Assembly (NCBI GenBank): GCA_035552195.1
Contig: DASZLU010000032.1
Span: 12,403 to 76,402 of the forward strand
Direction: 5' to 3'
Length of the DNA stretch: 64,000 nt
Source of the DNA: CAIKMD01 sp035552195
Lineage (GTDB): Bacteria > Pseudomonadota > Alphaproteobacteria > ATCC43930 > CGMCC-115725
Below are positions 26,260-34,835 of the stretch, piece after piece; the first letter of the stretch is position 1, and every line of letters begins with the position of its first letter. The notes beneath the pieces were generated by a model that saw nothing but the letters and a program-made list of their open reading frames with translations, was not told where the DNA came from and made no database searches. Both the position numbers and the translations under genes were made by a program.

Positions 26260-27891
26260 TTAGATGTCGGCCGGCGGCGGTGCCGGCCGACCGCGGATCA
26301 CATCGGCGGCTTTCTCGGCGATCATGATGACGGGCGCGTTGAGATTGCCGCCGATCGGATCGGGGATGATCGATGCGTCGATCACGCGCAGGTGTTCGGT
26401 GCCGCGCACGCGGAAATCCGGATCGACGACCGCCATATTGTCGATGCCGATCTTGCAGGTGCCGGCGGGATGATGGATTGTCGCCGTGTTGGCGCGCAGA
26501 TAGGCGTCGATCTCGGCATCGGTTTTGACGTCCGGCCCAGGCAAGACGCGACTGCGGGCGAAACCGGCGAAGGCTTTGGTTTCTTCGACGGCATGCAGTG
26601 CGAATTTCATGCCGACGCGCATGGCGCGGCGATCGTAGTCGGTGACGAAGAAGTTGTTGTAGATCTTGATCGGCGCCAGCGGATCGCTTGAGCCGAGCTT
26701 CACTTCGCCGCGGCTTTCCGGCCGCAAATGGCAGTAGGTCAGGCCGAAGACATCGGGCTCCGGCGGCTTCAGCACCGGGAACCATTCATGCGCGCGGAAA
26801 CCGCCGCCGCCGCAATAGAATTGCAGATCGGGCGCATCGAGGTCCGGCTCGCTCTTGGTGAAGGCGGTGCCGATCGCCGGCACGCGCGTCGCGAAACCGG
26901 TGCCGGACATGAAATATTGCGCCAGGCTGACCGCCAGCCGGTCCATGCGCAGGCCTTTGTGGAAAGTGCCTTGTCCTTTGGCGCGGATCCATTGCGTCGC
27001 CGCGACCGGATGGTTCGACATGTTCTTGCCGACGCCTTTAAGGTCGACGCGCGGCGTAACGCCGATGGCTTTGAGTTCCTCGGCGGGGCCGATGCCTGAC
27101 AGCAGCAGCAATTGGGGCGAATTGAACGCGCCGCCGGCAAGGATCACCTCGCTATCAGCATGGGCTTCGTGCTTCTGCCCGTCTTTCACATATTCGATAC
27201 CCACGGCGCGTGGCCCGTCGAACAGCACGCGCGTCGCATGCGCGCTGGTGATCAGATCAATATTGCCGCGCGTCATCGCCGGGCGCAGATAGGCAACCGC
27301 AGCGCTCGAGCGCCGGCCATTGCCGATCGTATGCTGCAGGCGGCTGAAGCCTTGCTGCTCCGCAGCGTTGAAATCGTCGACCACGTCGTAACCGAGCTCG
27401 GGCGCCGATGCTGCGAAAGCGTCCCAGATCGGGTCTTCCATCATATTCTTGCGCGTCTTCAGCGGACCGGAATCGCCGCGATAGAGATTGCCGCCATCCT
27501 CATAGCTTTCGGCGCGTTTGAAATAGGGCAGCACATCGGCGAAGGACCAGCCTTTCAGGCCCATCTGCGGCAGCCGGTCATAATCGATCCGGTGGCAGCG
27601 CACATAGGCCATGATGTTGATCGACGACGAGCCGCCGACGACCTTGCCACGCGGATGCTCGATGCGGCGGTTGTCGAGGTAAGGCTCGGGCTCGCTTTTA
27701 TAGTTCCAGTTCCAGCGCGGATCGTTCCACACCTTGCCGACGCCCAGCGGCAGGTGGATCAGCCAATGCTTGTCCTCGCCGCCGGCTTCCAGGACGAGGA
27801 TGCGGCGTGTGCTGTCTTCGCCGAGCCGCGCCGCCAGGACGCAGCCGGCCGACCCGGCGCCGACGATGATGGTGTCGTAACTCACAGCCAT
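26260..27891 (-). CDS. GMC-family FAD oxidoreductase (choline/alcohol dehydrogenase-like)
   Basis: Flavoprotein alcohol oxidoreductase of 543 residues. The N-terminal TIIVGAGSAGCVLAARL binds FAD, and GMC signature 1 lies in RGKVVGGSSSINIMAYVRC near residue 85. Signature 2 is EVILAGGAFNSPQLLLLSG near 265. The C-terminal catalytic His region HHPAGTCKIG is followed by IDASIIPDPIGGNLNAPVIM. I chose ATG 27891 because the Rossmann motif starts within a few residues. It has no signal peptide. Family members oxidise choline, polyethylene glycol or aliphatic alcohols to aldehydes. The convergent MFS transporter may supply the substrate; the divergent gene is an Fe(II) oxygenase. Confidence 0.92.
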   Translation of the reverse strand: MAVSYDTIIVGAGSAGCVLAARLGEDSTRRILVLEAGGEDKHWLIHLPLGVGKVWNDPRWNWNYKSEPEPYLDNRRIEHPRGKVVGGSSSINIMAYVRCHRIDYDRLPQMGLKGWSFADVLPYFKRAESYEDGGNLYRGDSGPLKTRKNMMEDPIWDAFAASAPELGYDVVDDFNAAEQQGFSRLQHTIGNGRRSSAAVAYLRPAMTRGNIDLITSAHATRVLFDGPRAVGIEYVKDGQKHEAHADSEVILAGGAFNSPQLLLLSGIGPAEELKAIGVTPRVDLKGVGKNMSNHPVAATQWIRAKGQGTFHKGLRMDRLAVSLAQYFMSGTGFATRVPAIGTAFTKSEPDLDAPDLQFYCGGGGFRAHEWFPVLKPPEPDVFGLTYCHLRPESRGEVKLGSSDPLAPIKIYNNFFVTDYDRRAMRVGMKFALHAVEETKAFAGFARSRVLPGPDVKTDAEIDAYLRANTATIHHPAGTCKIGIDNMAVVDPDFRVRGTEHLRVIDASIIPDPIGGNLNAPVIMIAEKAADVIRGRPAPPPADI

Positions 27892-27967
27892 GATTTGTTG
27901 TTTTCCGCCCCTCAACCAGCCGCCCAATTTCCCAACGCCAGCCCAATTTTATATGGCGGCAGCGGGA

Positions 27968-27983
27968 TCGGAGTATAATCCGA
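27968..27983. promoter_or_regulatory. candidate -10 element inside a palindrome
   Basis: TATAAT at 27974-27979 lies inside TCGGA-N6-TCCGA (27968-27983), 45 bases before the GTG start of the Fe(II) oxygenase. The palindrome would place an operator over the promoter. No good -35 was found, so this is a weak call. Confidence 0.3.
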
Positions 27984-28023
27984 CGATCAGGGCCGGAAAG
28001 GCCCAACGGTTCGGGAGAACGCT

Positions 28024-29106
28024 GTGCAAACGATCAAGGATGACGAGGTCAGGCTTTTCACCGATTTCGACAATCGCGAGCGTGTGCAGTCGATGGGCCA
28101 GAAGCGCGCGCCGGGCAAGACCGTCCCAACCATCGATTTCAGCGCCTATGCCAACGGCGGCTCTCTTGAAGAGCGCAAACGCGTCGCGCGTGCCTTGCAC
28201 GACACCTGCATCGACACCGGTTTCTTCTATCTCGCCAACCACGGCATCTCGGAGTCCGAGATCACGCTGGCGCATGATTGGGGGCGGTTATTCTTCGCTT
28301 TGCCGCGCGAGGTCAAGTCGGCGTGCAATTTCACGCCGGTCGGGGGCAAGAATCCCAGCGCCAATACCGACAAAGAGACCGACCAGAAAGAGACCTACAG
28401 CGTGCCCCGGCCGATGCTGCCGGGCGAGACCGAGGATGCGCCGGGCCGCACGATCGGCCGCGGGAAATGGGTCGACCCGACGCTGATGCCGGGTTTCCGC
28501 GAATTTCTCGAAGCGCATCTGGTCAAGCGTATCCGCGTTGCGCAGCTTCTTTGCCGCGCGCTCGCGCTCAGCCTCGATTTGCCCGAAGATTATCTCGATG
28601 CGCCGCATCGCTTCCCCTCGGGTTCGCTGACCTACAATTACTATCCGCCGGTCGATCCGGCGACGGCGGGACACACGCAATGGGGCATCTCGCCCCATAC
28701 CGATTACGGCAGCTTCAGCCTCTTGTCGCAGGACGAGCTCGGCGGCCTCGAAGTGCGCGATTCATCGGGCACCTGGATCGATCTGCCGCCGATTCCCGGC
28801 GCCTTTGTCGTGAACATCGCCGACCTCATGGCGCGCTGGACCAACGGCTATTACGTCTCGAGCCTCCATCGGGCGTCGAATTTCAACACCGGCACACGCG
28901 CACGGATTTCGCTGCCATTGTTCTTCAACCCGCACGCGGCAACGATCATCGAATGCCTGCCGAGCTGCCAAGGCCCCGGCAACCCGCCCAAGTATGAGCC
29001 GGTCGCGGCGGGGCCCTATGTGCAGACCTTGATCGAGCAATCCAATCGCATCGGCCGTCCCGGCGTCATGCAGAAGATGGCCGAGGAGCGATTGCAGCGC
29101 GTCTGA
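28024..29106 (+). CDS. 2-oxoglutarate/Fe(II)-dependent oxygenase, isopenicillin N synthase-like
   Basis: Non-haem iron oxygenase of 360 residues in the IPNS/DIOX family. The N-terminal half contains VPTIDFSAYANGG and GFFYLANHGIS. The iron site is HTDYGSFSLLSQDELGGLEV (His-x-Asp) with the distal histidine in YVSSLHRASN, and the co-substrate motif is RISLPLFF (R-x-S). The start is GTG 28024, six bases after GGGAG (28013-28017). An in-frame ATG at 28093 would trim 23 residues but has poor spacing. Typical reactions are hydroxylation, desaturation or ring formation. It is divergent from the GMC oxidoreductase and convergent with the PRC-barrel gene. Confidence 0.9.
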   Translation: MQTIKDDEVRLFTDFDNRERVQSMGQKRAPGKTVPTIDFSAYANGGSLEERKRVARALHDTCIDTGFFYLANHGISESEITLAHDWGRLFFALPREVKSACNFTPVGGKNPSANTDKETDQKETYSVPRPMLPGETEDAPGRTIGRGKWVDPTLMPGFREFLEAHLVKRIRVAQLLCRALALSLDLPEDYLDAPHRFPSGSLTYNYYPPVDPATAGHTQWGISPHTDYGSFSLLSQDELGGLEVRDSSGTWIDLPPIPGAFVVNIADLMARWTNGYYVSSLHRASNFNTGTRARISLPLFFNPHAATIIECLPSCQGPGNPPKYEPVAAGPYVQTLIEQSNRIGRPGVMQKMAEERLQRV

Positions 29107-29118
29107 CGGACCGGTGTC

Positions 29119-29517
29119 TCAATAGCCCGAGAGATACCAATCGGCGGGCGAGCCATAGTAATCGTGGATATCCTTGCCCCATTTCGGATCGCCCATATCC
29201 GGCCAGGTGCCGTTATCGAAGCTCGGCGCGTTCTTCAGCTTCTCTTCCGGAATGCCGATGACGTAGGCGTTGCGGCGCCTGTCGTATTTGAGGATGTCCC
29301 AGGGCAACGCGAAGAGCTTGCCGCCCATACCGATGAAGCTGCCGTAATTGAGAACGGCATAGCCGACGTGGCCGCTGATCTTGTCGATCATGATCTCCTC
29401 GATATGCCCAAGGTTATCGCCTTTGGTGTTCTCGACCTTGGCGCCGGTTACTTTCTCCGAAGAGATGAGCCGGCTGGTCTCTTGCACGTCCGACGTGGGT
29501 TGGATCGTCGCTACCAT
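29119..29517 (-). CDS. PRC-barrel domain protein
   Basis: Small protein of 132 residues with a single PRC-barrel: SSEKVTGAKVENTKGDNLGH followed by IEEIMIDKISGHVGYAVLNY and GMGGKLFALPWDILKYD. Such proteins in Alphaproteobacteria are often stress- or photosynthesis-related and sit in the cytoplasm or at the inner membrane. ATG 29517 follows GGAG. The C-terminus is rich in Asp, Trp and Tyr (WPDMGDPKWGKDIHDYYG). Its role is not known, and its position among catabolic genes suggests no specific partner. It is convergent with the Fe(II) oxygenase and divergent from the next Rieske gene. Confidence 0.88.
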   Translation of the reverse strand: MVATIQPTSDVQETSRLISSEKVTGAKVENTKGDNLGHIEEIMIDKISGHVGYAVLNYGSFIGMGGKLFALPWDILKYDRRRNAYVIGIPEEKLKNAPSFDNGTWPDMGDPKWGKDIHDYYGSPADWYLSGY

Positions 29518-29659
29518 GTTGAACTCCGTTCACTAAGCGTGTTTGTCGAGTGCAGGGAAAACAGCGAGCGCATCGGCTTGGTTGCGCGGTGGACGCTTAG
29601 AACCGCTTGCCGTACACTCGATCGTCGGACGATTTGGCGCGGAAGCCGGAGCCTGAGCG

Positions 29660-30787
29660 ATGACCCCTGAAGAAAATGAGATGCTGACGCGCGTCGGCCC
29701 GGGCACGCCCGGCGGCGAAATGCTGCGCCGCTATTGGTGGCCGGTCTGGTTCGAGGAGAAAATCGAGAACAAGCCGATCATGCTCAAGCTGCTCGGCGAA
29801 AGCTTTGTCCTGTTCCGCGACGGCAAAGGCAAGATCGGCATGCTCGATCGCATCTGCGCCCATCGCCGCGCTTCTCTCGAATTCGGCCGCGTCGAAGAGC
29901 AGGGGATTCGCTGCTGCTATCACGGCTGGCTCTATCGCGCGGACGGGCAATGTGTCGAGATGCCGGCAGAGCCGCCGGGCAGCCGGCTTTGCGTAGAGGT
30001 GAAGCAGCGCGCGGCGCAGATCCAGGTCGCGGCTGGCTTGGTCTTCGCTTATATCGGACCGGCACCGGCGCCGGTGCTGCCGCGCTACGATCTGCTCGCG
30101 CTCGACGATTGCGACCGCGCCATCTGGGCGAGCGACGATCACTGCAATTGGGCCCAGCGTGCCGAGAACGGCATGGACCCCTATCACAGCATGGCGCTGC
30201 ACGCTTCGGTCTATCCCTCGATCGCGCTGAAGCGACCCGAGATCGACTATCAGCCAACCTGGTACGGCTTCCGCACTGCATCGCAATATCCGGGTGGCGC
30301 GCGCAACATCGTGCACGACATCTTCCCGTCCTCGACACGGCGGCATAATGCGCGCGCCGGCAGCATCCCGAGCGATTTCTTCCATATCCGCGTGCCGACC
30401 GACGATGTGACGACGACGACCTTTTTCGTCGAAAGCCGCTTCAAGCCGAACGGTCCCTACAAGCGCGAATGCCGGGGCCTGCAGCACAACACGCCGGGCG
30501 TTTACAAGCGCGTCGAAGACGGCTGGTGGGATCTCGCCTCGGAAGATCAGGATCGTGCGGCGCAGGAAAGCCAGGGCCCGATCCACGATCGCACGAAGGA
30601 AATTCTCGGCACCTCCGATCGCGGCGTGGTGATGTGGCGCAAAGTGGCGTTCGATTCGATCGCTGCGGTGAAAGCCGGGCGCGATCCGCACGGCATCGTG
30701 CGCGATATGGGCAAGAACGACGTCGTCCGTTTCGACGCGGGCAAGAATTTCTCCGACGCCGACAAATCGCCGGTCATCGGATCGTGA
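29660..30787 (+). CDS. Rieske oxygenase alpha subunit, phthalate 4,5-dioxygenase type
   Basis: Oxygenase catalytic subunit of 375 residues. The N-terminal signature is VGPGTPGGEMLRRYWWP. Rieske ligands are C66/H68 and C85/H88. The mononuclear iron site D-x2-H-x4-H lies in ENGMDPYHSMALHASVY near residue 174, with TSDRGVVMWRK near 320. ATG 29660 has GGAG nine bases upstream. The gene overlaps the start of a solute-binding protein gene by four bases (GTGA), so a cytoplasmic oxygenase and an exported protein share one translational unit. It is the closest match in length and motifs to the gene at 4564. No reductase is nearby. Confidence 0.93.
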   Translation: MTPEENEMLTRVGPGTPGGEMLRRYWWPVWFEEKIENKPIMLKLLGESFVLFRDGKGKIGMLDRICAHRRASLEFGRVEEQGIRCCYHGWLYRADGQCVEMPAEPPGSRLCVEVKQRAAQIQVAAGLVFAYIGPAPAPVLPRYDLLALDDCDRAIWASDDHCNWAQRAENGMDPYHSMALHASVYPSIALKRPEIDYQPTWYGFRTASQYPGGARNIVHDIFPSSTRRHNARAGSIPSDFFHIRVPTDDVTTTTFFVESRFKPNGPYKRECRGLQHNTPGVYKRVEDGWWDLASEDQDRAAQESQGPIHDRTKEILGTSDRGVVMWRKVAFDSIAAVKAGRDPHGIVRDMGKNDVVRFDAGKNFSDADKSPVIGS

Positions 30788-31857
30788 GGTTGCTGCATCG
30801 TCTGGTCGCCGCCGGCGCGGCCCTCGTCCTCGCCGGCAGCGCCGCACGCGCCGACGATCAGCCGAGCCCGGCGCTCGCCAAGATCATCGAGGCGGCGAAG
30901 AAAGAGCCGAAGCTCAATCTCGAATGGGGCGGCGGCATTCTCGGCGGCGCCGATGCGCTGAAGGACATCGCGGCGAAGCTCAACGCGACCTACGGCACGA
31001 ACATCACCATTCGCTTCACCCCGGGCGCGTCGCTGCCCGAGATCGTCAATCAAGTCGTGCTCGCGAACGCGTCGGGCAGTCCGTCGCCGACCGACGCGGT
31101 TATCGGCTCGGATCAGCATGCAGCCGATCTGGCCGCAAAGAACGCATCGATGCCGGTCGATTGGGTCGCGTTGCTGCCGGGGCGGATCGATCCCTCTTCG
31201 GTCGATGCGGAGGGCCGCGCGATCCGTATCTTCACCACCATGCCCGGCGGGATCGTCTACAACACGCAGCTCGCGCCGGAAAAGCCGACCAAGCTGACCG
31301 ATATGTTGAAGCCGGAATGGAAGGGCAAGATCGCCTCGACGCCCTATGCCGGCTCTTGGGAATTGTTGTCCGGCTCAGATGTCTGGGGACAAAAAGCGCT
31401 CGATTTTGCGCGCGAGCTTTCGCCGCAGCTTGCCGGGCTTATCCGCTGCTCCGATCTCGAGCGCGTCGCTTCGGGCGAATTCGTCGGCTTTTTGATGGAT
31501 TGCACCGGCCGCGAATATGTCGAGTTCGCGCGCAAAGGCGCACCGATCGCGCATGTGATCCCCGAGGATTTCGCGGCGCTGCGTTTTTATTATTTCTCAA
31601 TTCCGAAGAACGCCGCGGCGCCCAACGCGGCGATCCTCTTCGTCACCTTCCTCGAGACGCCGGAAGGCCAGAAACTGGTCTGGAAATACGCCAATTCCGA
31701 TCTCTACACTTATCCAGACTCGCAGATCGCGCCCGAGATCGCGGCGGCGAAAGCGCGCGGCATCAAGTTTCACGACTTCACCATCCAATGGCATCGCGAC
31801 CATCCCGAAGGCCAGGAAGGCGTGAAAGAGGCGGTGAAGATTCTCTCGGGCCGATAA
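30784..31857 (+). CDS. extracellular solute-binding protein (iron/putrescine-like), orphan
   Basis: Periplasmic binding protein of 357 residues starting at GTG 30784, which overlaps the Rieske stop. The open frame runs further upstream but inside the Rieske gene. The N-terminus (LVAAGAALVLAGSAARA) is a signal peptide. The mature part has KIIEAAKKEPKLNLEWGGG, VIGSDQHAADLAAKNASMPV, GGIVYNTQLAPEKPTKLTDM and NAAILFVTFLETPEGQKLVW, the usual order for type 2 binding proteins. The window has no permease or ATPase for it. Coupling to the Rieske gene implies linked stoichiometry or function. Confidence 0.88.
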   Translation: MRLLHRLVAAGAALVLAGSAARADDQPSPALAKIIEAAKKEPKLNLEWGGGILGGADALKDIAAKLNATYGTNITIRFTPGASLPEIVNQVVLANASGSPSPTDAVIGSDQHAADLAAKNASMPVDWVALLPGRIDPSSVDAEGRAIRIFTTMPGGIVYNTQLAPEKPTKLTDMLKPEWKGKIASTPYAGSWELLSGSDVWGQKALDFARELSPQLAGLIRCSDLERVASGEFVGFLMDCTGREYVEFARKGAPIAHVIPEDFAALRFYYFSIPKNAAAPNAAILFVTFLETPEGQKLVWKYANSDLYTYPDSQIAPEIAAAKARGIKFHDFTIQWHRDHPEGQEGVKEAVKILSGR

Positions 31858-31869
31858 GGCGGCGGGCCG

Positions 31870-33270
31870 CTAGTACTTGATGCCGAGCGGCCGGCCGATC
31901 AGCCAGACGAGGATCGCGGCGACGGCGCCGACGCCGGCGATCATCAGGAAGAAATCGGGCTTTGCCATCGCGCTCCAGTAAGAGCCGAGCCACCCGGCGA
32001 GGAAATTGCCGGCGAAGCTCGTCGCCAACCAAACGCCCATCATCAGCGAAACGATCGACGCCGGCGCGATCTTCGTGACAAGCGAGAGGCTCGTCGGCGA
32101 GAGATAAAGCTCGCCCAAGGTGAGCACGACGAAATAGCCGGCGAGCCAAAGCCAAGTCGCCTTATCGTCACCGGCATGCCAGGCGGCATAAGCCATGATC
32201 AGATTGGCAATCGCCAAACCGATGCAGCCGATGGTGATCTTCGTCACCGTCGTCGGCTCCGCCTTCCGCGCCGCCTGCCGTCGCCACAACGCGACGACGA
32301 AGGGCGTGAAGGCGAAGATCATGAATGGATTGAAGGCCTGGAACCACGTCGTCGGAATCGTTGCCTGCCAGAAACCGAGATCGATCGCACGGTCGGTGAA
32401 ACTGTCCGCCCAGAGCGCGATCGTGTTGCCCTGCTGCTCATAGCCGGCCCAGAACAATGTCACCGGGGTGAAAAGCAGCAATAGCGCCGTGACGCCGCGG
32501 CGCTCTTCGGCGGTGAGGCGCGGTCGTGCCGCCTCACGCCGGGCCGGGCGCGGTTCGTCCGGCGGGAGGACGCGCAGCGCGATCGTATAGATGATCAGCG
32601 AGATCACCATGCCGAGGCCCGCCGCGCTGAAGCCGTAGCCCCAGCCGAGTTCTTCGCCGAGCGTGCCGCAGACCAGCGGCGAGAAGAACGCGCCGAGATT
32701 GATGCCGACATAGAAGACGGAATAGGCGCGGTCGCGGCGCTCGTCGCCCGGGGCGTAGAGCCGGCCGACCTGCGTCGAGATATTCGGTTTAAACGCGCCG
32801 TTGCCGAGGATCAGCGCCAAGAGCGCGAAAAGGAACAGCGGCTCGAACGCCATCATGAAATGGCCCAGCGCCATGAGCACCGCGCCGATGATCACCGTCC
32901 GCCGCTGACCCAGCCGGCGATCGGCGAGATAGCCGCCGAGGATCGGCGTCAGATAAACGAGAGCGGTATAGAGGCCATAAATCTGCGAGGCGAGGGGTTG
33001 GATTTCGAGCGGCCCGAACACCGCTTCGAGCGCGCCGCGCAGCGCCGCAAAGCCGATGACGCCGTCGACCGTGCCGGGGTGGAGCAGGTATTTCACCATG
33101 TAGAGGACGAGCAGCGAGCGCATCCCGTAATAGGAAAAACGCTCCCACATCTCGGTGGAGAAGAGGTAGGTCAGGCCGCGCGGATGGCCGAAGAGTTCCC
33201 GGGTTTTGGGCGCGGCGTGTGTCTGAGGCGGGGGCACGGACAGCGTTGTATCGCGGCTGCAATCGTTCAC
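31870..33270 (-). CDS. proton-dependent oligopeptide transporter (POT/PTR2 family)
   Basis: Peptide/proton symporter of 466 residues. The POT signature E-x-x-E-R-F-x-Y-Y-G is intact (STEMWERFSYYG near residue 40). LTPILGGYLADRRLGQRRTV and FKPNISTQVGRLYAPGDERRD are further family blocks, and FSVFYVGINLG-type helix V is present as YSVFYVGINLGAFFSP. About twelve to fourteen hydrophobic segments are visible. The start is uncertain: GTG 33270 is given, while a TTG at 33288 in the same frame would add six residues. Import of di- or tripeptides, or peptide-like compounds, is expected. It is convergent with the binding-protein gene. Confidence 0.9.
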   Translation of the reverse strand: MNDCSRDTTLSVPPPQTHAAPKTRELFGHPRGLTYLFSTEMWERFSYYGMRSLLVLYMVKYLLHPGTVDGVIGFAALRGALEAVFGPLEIQPLASQIYGLYTALVYLTPILGGYLADRRLGQRRTVIIGAVLMALGHFMMAFEPLFLFALLALILGNGAFKPNISTQVGRLYAPGDERRDRAYSVFYVGINLGAFFSPLVCGTLGEELGWGYGFSAAGLGMVISLIIYTIALRVLPPDEPRPARREAARPRLTAEERRGVTALLLLFTPVTLFWAGYEQQGNTIALWADSFTDRAIDLGFWQATIPTTWFQAFNPFMIFAFTPFVVALWRRQAARKAEPTTVTKITIGCIGLAIANLIMAYAAWHAGDDKATWLWLAGYFVVLTLGELYLSPTSLSLVTKIAPASIVSLMMGVWLATSFAGNFLAGWLGSYWSAMAKPDFFLMIAGVGAVAAILVWLIGRPLGIKY

Positions 33271-33392
33271 ATGGACAATGAATTCCAACTGTAGCCGACC
33301 GCTGGGCGCAGCGCTAAGCTCGATTTTGAAAGGATCCTGGTGCCGCCTCGAGCGGAACCGAAAGACGATCCGCCGCGAGGAGGAGGAGATAA

Positions 33393-34796
33393 ATGGCAGC
33401 GACTGCTTCCGCCGAAACCTCCAACAGCGACCTCAATGCCGACAACATATCGGGCCGCATCGATCGCCTGCCTTTTCTGCCGTTTCACTTCAAGGTCGCG
33501 AGCATCCTCGGGGCGGGCACTTTCTTCGATGGTTTTGACTCTCTGAGCATCGGCGCCGCGATGACGATGATCGTGGCCAGTTTTCATCTCGACTATCGCG
33601 ACAGCGGCGCTCTGCTCAGCGCGGCCTTCGCCGGCCAGTTCTTCGGCGCGCTGATCTTCGGCTATATCAGCGAGCATGTGGGGCGCCGGCGCGCGTTCAT
33701 CATGGCGGTCACCTTGTTCGGCTTGTGCTCGGTCGGAGCCGCGCTGGCGACCAGTCTCAACGGCATTTATTGGGCGCGCGTTCTCCAGGGCGTCGGCCTG
33801 GGCGGCGAAGTGCCGGTCGCCGTGGCGCTTTTCACGGAACTGCTGTCGAGCCGGGCACGCGGCCTCTTCACGCTCGTCTACGAGACGATGTTCGCGTGGG
33901 GCATCGTGCTTGCGCCGGCCGTGGCGCTCGGCTGCCTGACATTCGTCGGGCCGACCGCGGGATGGCGATTGCTTTTCTCGATCGGAGGCATCCCCGCGTT
34001 CATCGCATTGGTCGCCGTTTGGAAGTTGCCCGAATCGCCGCGCTGGCTGGCCACCAAAGGCCGCCTCGCCGAAGCCGATAAAACCGTCTGCGCGATGGAG
34101 AACGAAGCGCGCAGACTCGGCAAGGACTTCTTCCCGCTCCGGCCGATCGCGGTAAGCGGCGAGCGGACGCGTTTCCTCGAATTGTTCAAGGGCATCTATG
34201 CGCGACGGACGTTCGTCGTGTGGAGCCTATGGTTCTGCTCGTATTTCGTCGCCAACGGCTATCTCGCCTGGTGGCCGACGCTCTACATGAAGATCGGCGG
34301 CCTGCCGGCGAGCGAGGCGATGAAGATTTCACTCGCCGGCAGCGCTATCCAACTCTGCATCACCTACACGACGGCTTTCACGGTCGATCGCGTCGGCCGC
34401 GTTCGCTGGTTTATCGGCGGTTTCATCGTTGCCGCTGTTGGTGCTGTCGTCGGCGTGATCGTTACCGGCGTGATGGGAATCCACACTTGGCCGGCGTTGT
34501 TCGCCTGCGGCCTTCTCACGGCCAGCGGGGCGAGTGCCTGCGCCGGCATCGTCTATGTCTTCACGCCCGAGTTGTATCCGACGCGCATGCGCGCTTGGGC
34601 GACGGCGTCGGCGAGCAGCCTCAATCGCATCGGCAGCTTCGCTGCGCCGTCGATTGTCGGCTGGGTCTTGGCGCAATGGGACTCGGTCGCGCCCGTCTTC
34701 GCGATGTTCATGGTGGTATCGCTCTTCGCCGCCATCGTCGTCATGACTTTGGGCGAAGAGACGGCGCGCCAGACGCTCGAAGAATTGGCGCCGTAG
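33393..34796 (+). CDS. MFS transporter, aromatic acid/sugar:H+ symporter-like
   Basis: Permease of 467 residues. The N-terminus IDRLPFLPFHFKVASILGAG leads to FFDGFDSLSIGAAMTMIVAS, with the substrate-binding DGFD motif of aromatic acid:H+ symporters. GYISEHVGRRRAFIM is the loop 2-3 motif and RVLQGVGLGGEVPVAVALF follows. LPESPRWLATKGRLAEAD precedes the central loop, and FTPELYPTRMRAWATA is the second-half motif. GAGGAGGAG precedes ATG 33393. It lies 39 bases upstream of the HyuA/HyuB pair on the same strand and probably imports their substrate, perhaps an aromatic carboxylate or cyclic amide. Confidence 0.9.
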   Translation: MAATASAETSNSDLNADNISGRIDRLPFLPFHFKVASILGAGTFFDGFDSLSIGAAMTMIVASFHLDYRDSGALLSAAFAGQFFGALIFGYISEHVGRRRAFIMAVTLFGLCSVGAALATSLNGIYWARVLQGVGLGGEVPVAVALFTELLSSRARGLFTLVYETMFAWGIVLAPAVALGCLTFVGPTAGWRLLFSIGGIPAFIALVAVWKLPESPRWLATKGRLAEADKTVCAMENEARRLGKDFFPLRPIAVSGERTRFLELFKGIYARRTFVVWSLWFCSYFVANGYLAWWPTLYMKIGGLPASEAMKISLAGSAIQLCITYTTAFTVDRVGRVRWFIGGFIVAAVGAVVGVIVTGVMGIHTWPALFACGLLTASGASACAGIVYVFTPELYPTRMRAWATASASSLNRIGSFAAPSIVGWVLAQWDSVAPVFAMFMVVSLFAAIVVMTLGEETARQTLEELAP

Positions 34797-34835
34797 GGAT
34801 TGTTGAACAGCCTGTGTCAGGTCTAGGAGCTCATC

